DNA of 28,906 bases, taken from the NCBI GenBank assembly GCA_002327305.1, contig DCUZ01000041.1:1-28906 (forward strand), written 5' to 3'. The position numbers and the translations under genes are program-made. Positions 8,248 through 13,984 of this stretch are shown piece by piece. The first letter of the stretch is position 1, and every line of letters starts with the position of its first letter. The notes under the pieces were generated by a model. That model saw only the letters and a program-made list of their open reading frames with translations, was not told the origin of the DNA and did no database searches. Source of the stretch: Holophagales bacterium UBA2201 (lineage in GTDB: Bacteria; Acidobacteriota; Thermoanaerobaculia; UBA2201).

Positions 8248-9339
8248 CTATTCATCACAACCTTCTTCGGGGATTCGGGGTTTCGAGACCGGCTTGCAGT
8301 GCTTGGTACAGCGCAATTCCCACATGCGGTTGGAGAATTTTACGAACTCATCTAACCCGCCATAAAATACCGCGACCCGCCTGTTTTTATCATAGGCCAA
8401 TAACCCATGAACTCGGCCCTCAAACTGCCCATTCACTGTTGACTTGTGCCATTTTCTCAAGCGGTATACCCATGATTCTATTGCACCCCAATCATTCGGC
8501 AACGCTAACAGCCCGGAATGATCAGCCACATATATCATCCCAATGGGCGGGTAATTCAGGCGGGGACCCTCGTTGGTAGCGATTAGTTTCCATCGTTGTC
8601 CGTCATATTCCCAGGTTTCCAGGGGCCAGCTTGTGTCCTGGCGCCCGTAGAATACCACCCGCTCTATAGAAGGGTCGTAACCACAGGAGCCGTCGGCGAA
8701 CGCCGCCACCGCTTCCGGCGGATCGGGATTGTTGGGAATGTAGTAGAGCGTGGAGCCGTCATATTCAACGGTAATGAACTGATATTGGCCGTCCATCCAC
8801 TTGGTGAAACCGCCCACAAACACCGCCCGCCGCCGCTTTACATCAAAGGTGATTGAGAAATGAGGATATGATGCCACATAAATCGAATCAATGGCGATAT
8901 GGGACGTGATTCGGGTGAAGCCCTGACCGGGAATGTATTTGAACAGCGCATGATATCCCATCTCGAACTGATAGCCCATACAAAAACCCCAGAGGACGAT
9001 GCTATTTAGATTTTCATCGAAATAGATATTCGCGAGATAACTAAAATAATACCAGGGGGATATATCTCCTATGTCCGGAATGCCCTCCCAAACCATGATC
9101 CATTCCGGAGCGGTGAATTTCCACACCTGGACGATCGTGGTTTGGAAATCGAAGGTGATCAGCGTCAGTTTATCATCGCTTTGATCAAAGACCATGAAGG
9201 TGGCGAGGTCATAATCATTCGCCCAGGGTATCGGCGCCACCTCCTGCTCCACCCAGGCCCAATGGGCCGCCAGGCATGGCAAAGCCGAAGCTAAGTACGC
9301 CAGCACCACAACGACAAGATAAACTTTCATCTTAGGCAT
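8248..9339 (-). CDS. Secreted six-bladed Kelch-like beta-propeller protein A
   Basis: A 363-residue protein with a signal peptide (KMKVYL followed by a hydrophobic core, likely cleavage after CLAA near residue 25). The mature part has six repeats of about 50 residues in the pattern 'YDxxxxRxVxxGG ... xWxYDGxxWxxI', typical of Kelch/galactose-oxidase-like propellers; clear examples are GYDPSIERVVFYG with TWEYDGQRWKLI, and AYDKNRRVAVFYGG. The start at 9337-9339 has a GGAGG six bases upstream. An in-frame ATG at 9378 lacks a ribosome binding site and would bury the signal peptide. The gene is visibly poorer in GC than its neighbours. It is a paralogue of the gene at 10137-11141 over its full length. 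The role is unknown; propellers of this type bind glycans or proteins outside the cell. Confidence 0.85.
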   Translation of the reverse strand: MPKMKVYLVVVVLAYLASALPCLAAHWAWVEQEVAPIPWANDYDLATFMVFDQSDDKLTLITFDFQTTIVQVWKFTAPEWIMVWEGIPDIGDISPWYYFSYLANIYFDENLNSIVLWGFCMGYQFEMGYHALFKYIPGQGFTRITSHIAIDSIYVASYPHFSITFDVKRRRAVFVGGFTKWMDGQYQFITVEYDGSTLYYIPNNPDPPEAVAAFADGSCGYDPSIERVVFYGRQDTSWPLETWEYDGQRWKLIATNEGPRLNYPPIGMIYVADHSGLLALPNDWGAIESWVYRLRKWHKSTVNGQFEGRVHGLLAYDKNRRVAVFYGGLDEFVKFSNRMWELRCTKHCKPVSKPRIPEEGCDE

Positions 9340-9388
9340 GTTCGCCTCCGGGGTTTGCCGCCGTTCCGAAACGGGCATCGGTCATCAT
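9332..9388 (-). CDS. Possible 18-codon upstream ORF in the leader of Kelch-like gene A
   Basis: Starting at the ATG-ATG at 9383-9388, the leader encodes MMTDARFGTAA followed by NPGGEHA and ends in a TAA that overlaps codons 2-3 of the Kelch-like gene in another frame. Both the uORF and the main gene are preceded by the same AGGCGAAC-ATG context. The paralogous locus has the same uORF with one change (N to I). Because the two leaders are almost identical DNA, this conservation is weak proof of translation. If translated, it would couple translation to the main gene. Confidence 0.3.
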   Translation of the reverse strand: MMTDARFGTAANPGGEHA

Positions 9389-9590
9389 GTTCGCCTGCCC
9401 GCATCCTACCCCGCTCGGATGAGCCGTGTCAATGCCGCCCGCCCGCCCGGTAGCGCGTAGACCGTAGCGCGGTCCCCCGCCCAGCCGGTAGCGCGTAGAC
9501 CGTAGCGCGTAGCGCGTTCCCCCGCCCGCCCGGCGTGAAGTTTGATTGGGAATGTAGGGCCGACTCTCCAGTCGGCCGACTTCAATAATC
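9340..9590. repeat. Duplicated 5' flank, copy 1
   Basis: This segment (leader, promoter, GTAGCGCG tract, first hairpin) is nearly identical to 11142-11427. Only one mismatch is seen in the first 100 bases. Copy 2 has an extra 38-base GTAGCGCG unit. The similarity stops sharply at the start codon of the downstream genes, whose coding sequences are strongly diverged. Confidence 0.85.
9403..9432 (-). promoter_or_regulatory. Sigma-70 promoter of Kelch-like gene A
   Basis: On the minus strand a perfect TTGACA (-35, 9427-9432) is separated by 18 bases from TAGGAT (-10, 9403-9408). The predicted start near 9396 gives a leader of about 56 bases. The same promoter, base for base, lies upstream of the paralogue at 11205-11234. 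Confidence 0.65.
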
Positions 9591-9708
9591 CAAAACCGCA
9601 GGTCGGAGGACCTGCGCTACATCCCGACCACCTTCAAAGCCGCAGATGGGGAATGTGGGGCCGACTCTCCAGTCGGCCGGCTTCAATAATCCAAAACCGC
9701 AGGTCGGA
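9554..9708. repeat. Intergenic repeat block R2: GTAG-hairpin pairs, second unit interrupted
   Basis: Hairpin 1 occurs at 9554-9577 and 9655-9678 (again 101 bases apart). Hairpin 2 is intact at 9598-9620. The second copy of hairpin 2 begins at 9699 but breaks at 9708 in its GGAG loop; the missing half reappears at 9862-9874 after a 150-base insert. The whole gap between gene A and the small gene (9340-9870) holds only flank, repeats and this insert. Confidence 0.85.
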
Positions 9709-9858
9709 TGGAGCTGCCTTGCGCTGCGACTCGCATGCGAGCGATTGAGCGGGGGCGAAATCCCAAGCCGGCATCTCGAATCCACACAGGGCCAGAGGCT
9801 TGAGACATCCCTCATGCCGATTCAGCCACGGCCTGTGGCCGCGGCTCTCTCGGCTGAG
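9709..9858. repeat. 150-base insert in a REP hairpin loop, flanked by GGA
   Basis: Comparison with the intact units shows that these 150 bases split hairpin 2. GGA at 9706-9708 and 9859-9861 looks like a 3-base target duplication. The insert ends in a long imperfect hairpin (9811-9858; paired blocks CTCA..GCCGA..GCC..CGGCC) and contains a perfect 12-base palindrome, CTCGCATGCGAG. No ORF or clear terminal inverted repeats are seen. It may be a small non-autonomous element. Confidence 0.5.
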
Positions 9859-9870
9859 GGAGGACCGGCG

Positions 9871-10113
9871 CTACATCCCGACCGCTCGCAAAACCCCAAC
9901 ATCAATCATGATCCGCCAGTCGGCCCCATACTTCCCTTTGAAGTCCCTCGTCCAGCGCTGCGCCTGCGCGGAAAAGCCCGCGATTTGGTCATAGCTTTTC
10001 ACCACGGGGGCGGGATCGAGCCGGGGGTCGCTCCGGATAAAGTCGTGAAGATCGGCGTAAAGGGAGACGCCCACCAAAACGGACAACGACATCACCACCA
10101 GCAGAATTTTCAT
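9871..10113 (-). CDS. Small secreted protein of unknown function (80 aa)
   Basis: An 80-residue ORF with a signal peptide (MKILLVVMSL start, cleavage probably after residue 20) and a charged, aromatic mature part containing KSYDQIAGFSAQAQRW and FKGKYGADW. A good AGGAGG lies just before the ATG. It starts 23 bases after the stop of Kelch-like gene C, so the two are probably co-transcribed. Its stop codon TAG is part of the GTAG of the flanking REP hairpin, and the last ten or so residues are encoded by DNA running into that repeat, so the natural C-terminus may have been replaced. I do not recognise a family. Confidence 0.6.
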   Translation of the reverse strand: MKILLVVMSLSVLVGVSLYADLHDFIRSDPRLDPAPVVKSYDQIAGFSAQAQRWTRDFKGKYGADWRIMIDVGVLRAVGM

Positions 10114-10136
10114 AGCTCCTCCTCTTTGTGCTGTTT

Positions 10137-11141
10137 TCAGGGCTTGGCAAGGGGGCGGCAATGATGCCCCCCCTCAAGCTCCCAAGTGTCGTGGGAATAT
10201 TCCCCACCACTTGGTCCTTCGATAATTCCGCCATGAACAACGATCGTGTTCCGCTGGGGATCATAGCTCATAGCACCGCGATGCCTGCCTGGTAAGATAT
10301 TTTGTGGTTCAATCTTTCGCCAGTCTCCAGTCTTAAATACCCATAAAGCCCCTAAGTCCAAGTTTTCTGGAATTCCGACGATCCCGCCGAATTCAGGCAC
10401 GTATATCATGCCCATCATTAAATAGCCGCCTAGATCAAACACTGGATTGCGTACTGTTTCTACTTTAGTCCAAAACCCGCCTTGATATGTATAGGTGCCA
10501 CTCCAATCGAAGTAAACCATCCTGCTCGTTCCAACATCGTAGCCCAATGGACCTACAAAGTTTAATTCTTCCTGCATGTAAAAATAATAAAACTTTGAAC
10601 CGTCAAATTCTATGGTAAGGGGTTTGGGGGGGGAATAGTTGTAATCCCACGACGTCGCCATCACCGCCCGCTTACGGTTGGTGTCATAGCCGACGCCCGG
10701 CGGGCAAACCGTGAAGGGGAAATCCTGGGCGATCCGCACCCATCCCTGGCCCGGAACGAATTTGAAAAAGGCGCATGCGCTCTGCTCAAACCAGATCGCA
10801 TACGTGCCGAACATGACCAGGCTGTCGAGATTCCGGTCGAAGTAGAGGCCGGCCACCTCAACGAGACCGGGAATGGGGTTCTCTGACCATACGAGGTCCC
10901 AAGAAGTCCCATCATAGGTCCACAAATCCACGATGTCGTCCAGCCCGCCCCAGTAGAGCGCCACGACGAGTTTCTGGGTGCTCTCGTCATAGGTGATGCG
11001 CGGGATGCCCTTAGCGTCCGCCAGCGCCGGCGCCCCCGGAATGGTCTTTTTCTCCCACCGCCAGCACTCCGCCCCCGCCGGGGCGTGCCATAAAATGCAC
11101 CCCAGCATACCCACAATAAGATAGACTTTTATTTTAAGCAT
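10137..11141 (-). CDS. Secreted six-bladed Kelch-like beta-propeller protein C
   Basis: A 334-residue paralogue of the protein at 8248-9339. A signal peptide ends near APAGA (residue 23). Six propeller repeats follow; examples are TYDESTQKLVVALYWGG with LWTYDGTSWDLVW, YFDRNLDSLVMFG with FFKFVPGQGWVRI, and SYDPQRNTIVVHGG with DTWELEGG. Shared landmarks with protein A include GMIYV near the fifth blade and the C-terminal HC(K/R)P(V/L)(S/A)KP. Identity is only partial across the coding region, although the two 5' flanks are almost identical. The start has a GGAGG six bases upstream. GC content is lower than in neighbouring housekeeping genes. The function is unknown, probably extracellular or periplasmic binding. 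Confidence 0.83.
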   Translation of the reverse strand: MLKIKVYLIVGMLGCILWHAPAGAECWRWEKKTIPGAPALADAKGIPRITYDESTQKLVVALYWGGLDDIVDLWTYDGTSWDLVWSENPIPGLVEVAGLYFDRNLDSLVMFGTYAIWFEQSACAFFKFVPGQGWVRIAQDFPFTVCPPGVGYDTNRKRAVMATSWDYNYSPPKPLTIEFDGSKFYYFYMQEELNFVGPLGYDVGTSRMVYFDWSGTYTYQGGFWTKVETVRNPVFDLGGYLMMGMIYVPEFGGIVGIPENLDLGALWVFKTGDWRKIEPQNILPGRHRGAMSYDPQRNTIVVHGGIIEGPSGGEYSHDTWELEGGHHCRPLAKP

Positions 11142-11190
11142 GTTCGCCTCCGGGGATTGCCGCCGTTCCGAAACGGGCATCGGTCATCAT
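11134..11190 (-). CDS. Possible 18-codon upstream ORF in the leader of Kelch-like gene C
   Basis: This is the counterpart of the uORF at 9332-9388: an ATG-ATG start, residues MMTDARFGTAA then IPGGEHA, and a TAA overlapping codons 2-3 of the main gene. The stop is kept although codon 2 of the main gene differs (CTT versus CCT) and codon 3 differs too (AAA versus AAG). Translation is unproven. Confidence 0.3.
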   Translation of the reverse strand: MMTDARFGTAAIPGGEHA

Positions 11191-11427
11191 GTTCGCCTGC
11201 CCGCATCCTACCCCGCTCGGATGAGCCGTGTCAATGCCGCCCGCCCGCCCGGTAGCGCGTAGGCCGTAGCGCGGTCCCCCGCCCAGCCGGTAGCGCGTAG
11301 ACCGTAGCGCGTAGCGCGTTCCCCCGCCCGCCCGGCAGCGCGTAGCGCGTAGTGCGTTCCCCCGCCCGCCCGGCGTGAACTTTGATTGGAAGTGTGGGGC
11401 CGACTCTCCAGTCGGCCGGCTTCAATA
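11142..11427. repeat. Duplicated 5' flank, copy 2, with truncated hairpin unit R3
   Basis: Nearly identical to 9340-9590, with an additional 38-base GTAGCGCG-containing unit. It ends with one hairpin 1 (11394-11417, preceded by GTGG). The repeat is lost after TTCAATA near 11427, and no hairpin 2 follows. Together with 11428-11615 it fills the 474-base gap between gene C and the HD-GYP gene; no gene is supported there. Confidence 0.85.
11205..11234 (-). promoter_or_regulatory. Sigma-70 promoter of Kelch-like gene C
   Basis: TTGACA (11229-11234) and TAGGAT (11205-11210) on the minus strand are 18 bases apart, identical to the promoter of paralogue A. Confidence 0.65.
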
Positions 11428-11510
11428 GTCCTGATATTCGGCACATCTCAGTGATGGGGGAAAATGGTGAATGACGGCTTTGGGCTTCCATCTCCTGCTG
11501 TCGTCCACCG

Positions 11511-11611
11511 GTTACGCTTCTACGCCCTACGCCACTACTCTCTACGCCACTACGCTTCTACGCCGCTACGCCGTTGCGCATTTGCGCCACTGCGCATTGC
11601 GCTATTGCGCG
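11511..11611. repeat. Degenerate octamer array (GCGYARNN on the minus strand)
   Basis: Immediately after the HD-GYP stop codon, the minus strand reads about twelve units beginning GCGCAA-, GCGCAG-, then GCGTAG-, mostly spaced eight bases apart. The gradual change from GCGCA to GCGTA along the array looks like local slippage and copying. The unit resembles the GTAGCGCG tracts of the Kelch flanks. Confidence 0.7.
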
Positions 11612-11615
11612 CTTA

Positions 11616-12677
11616 TCACGCTTCGAACTGGAACGCCCGGTCCCTAAAGAGCCGGAGGCAGGCATCCGCCACCTCCTCGTCGTAGAGGACCCCGCGGTTC
11701 TCCTCGATCTCCCACAGGGCCAACTGCGTCCCGGGGGAGGCCCGGTAGGGGCGGTGGGAGATGAGCGCCTCCACCGTGTCGGCCACGGCGAGGATGCGGG
11801 CCTCCAGGCAGATCTGGTCCCCGCACAGGCCCCGGGGATAGCCGGAGCCGTTGAGCCGTTCATGGTGCTGGAGGATGATGTCGGCCACGGGCCAGGGGAA
11901 ATCGATGATGTTGAGGATCTCGTAGCTCACCTTCGGATGGCTTTGGATCAACTGGTATTCCAGGTCGGTCAGCCGCCCCGGCTTGGAGAGGATCTCCGCG
12001 GGGACGATCAGTTTTCCGATGTCGTGGATGATGGCCGCCATGCGGACGGCCTGGCACCGCCCCTCGTCCAGCCCCATCTCCCGGGCGATGGCGCCCGCCA
12101 GCTGGGCCACGCGCCGCTCGTGCCCCGCGGTGTAGGGGTCGCGGGCCTCCACGGTCCTGGCCATGGCCTGGATGGTCGCCTCCATGGCCCGCTCCAGTTT
12201 TTCGCAGCTGGTCTTCAACTCCTCCTGGACCCGCTTCTGCTTCGTGATGTCGATGATGGCGCCCTCGAGGACCGGGCCGTGCTGTGGGTCCTCCACCAGG
12301 TTCATGTTCTCCAGGACCCAGACCACGCTGCCGTCGCGCTTTCGCAGTTGCAGTTCATAATTGGCGACGCAGCGGTGGGCCATCATCACCTCGAGGAGGG
12401 CGCTCCGGGCCCCGGGCATGACGTAATACGAAAGGACGGAACGGCCGGTGATCTCGCGGGGGGAGTCGTGGCCCAGGATGCGGGCGAAGGCGTCGTTGCA
12501 CATCAGGAGGACTCCCGGCAGGGTGGCCCGGAAAACCCCGGCCAGGTTCTGCTCGAAGAGGAGGCCGCGCAGGTCCTCCGGCGCCTTCCCGTCGCCCCGT
12601 GGGGAGACGACCCGGTCGAAGGGGGAAACCTGATCCTGGGTGGCGCACGGACGCTGATCGGCGAGAGGCATGTTCAT
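11616..12677 (-). CDS. PAS / HD-GYP domain protein (probable cyclic-di-GMP phosphodiesterase)
   Basis: A 353-residue soluble protein. Residues about 35-148 form a PAS sensor domain (NQLAGVF-like start, LRKRDGSVVWV, and the closing IIDITKQK). A short helical linker leads to an HD-GYP domain at about 165-350 with H186, the HD pair at 218-219 followed by IGK, HHERLNGSGYP (271-281) and D300. The intact HD and GYP motifs support hydrolysis of cyclic di-GMP or a related dinucleotide. No membrane segment is seen. The start at 12675-12677 is chosen because the in-frame ATG at 12738-12740 lies at the -10 element, upstream of the expected transcription start. It has its own strong promoter, 196 bases after the CNBD gene. 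Confidence 0.9.
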   Translation of the reverse strand: MNMPLADQRPCATQDQVSPFDRVVSPRGDGKAPEDLRGLLFEQNLAGVFRATLPGVLLMCNDAFARILGHDSPREITGRSVLSYYVMPGARSALLEVMMAHRCVANYELQLRKRDGSVVWVLENMNLVEDPQHGPVLEGAIIDITKQKRVQEELKTSCEKLERAMEATIQAMARTVEARDPYTAGHERRVAQLAGAIAREMGLDEGRCQAVRMAAIIHDIGKLIVPAEILSKPGRLTDLEYQLIQSHPKVSYEILNIIDFPWPVADIILQHHERLNGSGYPRGLCGDQICLEARILAVADTVEALISHRPYRASPGTQLALWEIEENRGVLYDEEVADACLRLFRDRAFQFEA

Positions 12678-12738
12678 CGTGTCACGACGCTCCGGAGGGG
12701 GATTGGCGCGGTCCGCGGGACGCGAACGGAGCCGGCCC

Positions 12739-12767
12739 ATTAAACATCAGATCGCGGGGGATGTCAA
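12739..12767 (-). promoter_or_regulatory. Consensus sigma-70 promoter of the HD-GYP gene
   Basis: A perfect TTGACA (12762-12767) and TTTAAT (12739-12744) are separated by the ideal 17 bases on the minus strand. The predicted start is near 12732, leaving a leader of about 55 bases. This is the best match to the consensus in the window. Confidence 0.75.
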
Positions 12768-12787
12768 GCATTAATTAGCATTAATTA
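12768..12787 (-). promoter_or_regulatory. AT-rich tandem repeat acting as a possible UP element
   Basis: Two exact copies of the 10-mer TAATTAATGC (minus-strand reading) lie directly upstream of the -35 hexamer, in the position of an UP element for the RNA polymerase alpha C-terminal domain. The stretch stands out in a GC-rich genome. The 10-base period places both copies on one face of the helix. Confidence 0.5.
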
Positions 12788-12792
12788 GAACC

Positions 12793-12855
12793 GCGGGAAC
12801 GCGGGAACGCTCCCCCGCCGCACCTCTGCTGTTCTTCCGCCTTCCTCCTTCCACC
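12793..12855. repeat. Short tandem repeats between the HD-GYP and CNBD genes
   Basis: Two octamers, GCGGGAAC (12793-12808), with a TCCCCC tail are followed by three heptamers TTCCGCC, TTCCTCC, TTCCACC (12835-12855). They belong to the same families as the patches at 7938 and 1-42. Nothing else is seen between the HD-GYP promoter and the CNBD stop. Confidence 0.7.
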
Positions 12856-12873
12856 TTGAATCTGCCGCCCGTG

Positions 12874-13356
12874 CTACTGGAAACAGTACGCGTAGAACTT
12901 CCGGAACTGCTCGTTCTGCATCAGGGACTGCGAGATATTGAAGTAGTTGGCCAGGAGGTCGTTGGTCTTGAGGAGGCGGCCCTTGAGGTTCATCGCCATG
13001 GCCAGCCACACCTTGGCGCCGATGGCGGGGTGCTGTTCGACGATCTTGTCGAACTCCATCCGGTGGACGGCCAGCACCTTGACGCCGGTGAGGGCCTTGC
13101 AGGCGGCCGAGGAGGGGCCGGCCTCCAGGAAGGTGAGTTCGCCGAAGGCGTCCCCCTCCTTGAGGTCGTCGAGGATCAGTTCCTTCCCCTCCACCACGCG
13201 GGAAACCCGCACGGTCCCCTTCTCGATGAAGAAGAGGGTCTGGTTCATCCCCCCCTCCCGGATGATCATCTCGTCCTCCGTGAAACTCATCACCTCCATC
13301 TGCGACAGCAGAAAACTGCGCTCTTCGGGGGTCAGGAAACCGAGGATGGGTTGCAT
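12874..13356 (-). CDS. Stand-alone cyclic-nucleotide-binding-domain protein
   Basis: A 160-residue protein. Residues 10-115 form a CRP-like cNMP-binding beta-roll with FIEKGTVRVS and the phosphate-binding cassette FGELTFLEAG (71-80). The arginine that normally contacts the cyclic phosphate (R82 in E. coli CRP) is replaced: the stretch reads GPSSAACKA. The C-terminal 45 residues are helical, but there is no helix-turn-helix DNA-binding domain. It may therefore be a sensor or protein-interaction module, not a transcription factor, and may not bind cAMP. The AAGGAGGA three bases before the ATG is strong. It starts 13 bases after the nitroreductase stop, so the two form an operon. Confidence 0.88.
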   Translation of the reverse strand: MQPILGFLTPEERSFLLSQMEVMSFTEDEMIIREGGMNQTLFFIEKGTVRVSRVVEGKELILDDLKEGDAFGELTFLEAGPSSAACKALTGVKVLAVHRMEFDKIVEQHPAIGAKVWLAMAMNLKGRLLKTNDLLANYFNISQSLMQNEQFRKFYAYCFQ

Positions 13357-13369
13357 GGGTCCTCCTTTT

Positions 13370-13894
13370 TCATTCGATCCGCCGGACGATCTTCTCCAGC
13401 GGCGCGCGGGGCCGTTCCTGCGGCATGGGCTCGCCGGGATATCCCAGGGGGACGATGGCCACGGGCCGCTCCCCGGAGGGAAGGCCCAGGACCTGGGCGG
13501 CGGCCGACTCCTGGAAAGCGCCCACCCAGCACGAGGCCAGCCCCAGGCGGACGGCCTCCAGCAGGATGTTCTGGACGGCCGCGGCGGAGTCCTGAAGGCA
13601 GTAGAGCGAGCGACCCCGTTCGCCGTACTTTTTGGCGGAAACCTCGGGGAGGGCGCAGACCACGATGACGGCCGGCGCCTCCAGGACGAACTCCTGTCCG
13701 TAGGCGGCCTGGGCGAGGCCCCGCTGGATCTCCCTGTTCTTCACCAGGAAAAACCGCCAGGGCTGGAGGTTGCCGGCCGAGGGGGCCCATCGCGCCGCCT
13801 CCAGGATGGATTCCAGAAAGTCGGGCGGGACGGGCGTGTTCAGAAAGCGGCGGCAACTGTAACGCTGCCAGAACAGCGGCAGGGGCTGGATCAT
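13370..13894 (-). CDS. Nitroreductase-family FMN-dependent oxidoreductase
   Basis: A 174-residue protein of the nitroreductase superfamily (FMN-binding, NAD(P)H-dependent, usually dimeric). Landmarks are SCRRFLNTPVP at 18-28 with the FMN-phosphate-binding RR, EAARWAPSAGNLQPWRF at about 36-52, the AAAVQNILLEAVRLGLASCW segment near 115-134, and the late P(V)AIVPLGYP motif. The start at 13892-13894 is chosen because the preceding 45 in-frame codons lack family similarity and a TATAAT ends six bases before this ATG, which fits a leaderless mRNA. It is the first gene of an operon with the CNBD protein and lies under a CRP-type box. The substrate is unknown. Confidence 0.9.
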   Translation of the reverse strand: MIQPLPLFWQRYSCRRFLNTPVPPDFLESILEAARWAPSAGNLQPWRFFLVKNREIQRGLAQAAYGQEFVLEAPAVIVVCALPEVSAKKYGERGRSLYCLQDSAAAVQNILLEAVRLGLASCWVGAFQESAAAQVLGLPSGERPVAIVPLGYPGEPMPQERPRAPLEKIVRRIE

Positions 13895-13900
13895 ATTGTT

Positions 13901-13906
13901 ATTATA
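13901..13906 (-). promoter_or_regulatory. Consensus -10 of the nitroreductase operon, leaderless
   Basis: A perfect TATAAT on the minus strand ends six bases before the ATG, so +1 should be the A of the start codon. There is no Shine-Dalgarno sequence. The expected -35 position holds ACACTT, a poor match that overlaps the CRP-type box, which suggests activator dependence. Confidence 0.65.
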
Positions 13907-13925
13907 CCCTCCGGCCTTCGGCAAA

Positions 13926-13943
13926 GTGTGACGGGGATCACAC
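13926..13943. promoter_or_regulatory. Perfect CRP-type operator (GTGTGA-N6-TCACAC)
   Basis: The site is TGTGA-N6-TCACA with one further matching base on each side, an exact match to the CRP/cAMP-receptor consensus. Its centre (between 13934 and 13935) is 40.5 bases upstream of the predicted start of the nitroreductase operon, essentially the class II activator position (-41.5). The divergent xerC promoter is about 245 bases away and is unlikely to be affected. Confidence 0.65.
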
Positions 13944-13946
13944 CCA

Positions 13947-13984
13947 GGCTGAAGGCGGAAGGCTGAAGGCTCCCCCACCCACCC
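13947..13984. repeat. Heptamer array GGCTGAA/GGCGGAA with TCCCCCACCCACCC tail
   Basis: Units GGCTGAA, GGCGGAA, GGCTGAA and GGC are followed by the tail also found at 7962-7975. An inverted counterpart lies at 14111-14155. Between them (13985-14110) no gene or recognisable signal is seen; an open frame there (13996-14256) has no support. Confidence 0.7.

Noticed and set aside
8024..8365. Plus-strand ORFs in the repeat blocks (also 9542-9748 and 9646-10164)
   Set aside because: They translate the hairpin repeats themselves in two frames and have no ribosome binding sites; repeats of this kind often give spurious predicted proteins.
9709..9858. tRNA or small RNA gene in the insert
   Set aside because: Hairpins are present, but there is no cloverleaf, T-loop consensus or CCA end; treated as a repeat-like insert.
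9340..11427. Integron attC cassette array
   Set aside because: Each gene has its own promoter in the conserved flank, the hairpins lack recognisable attC core sites, and no integron integrase is present; the XerC/D-like gene is a housekeeping-type recombinase.
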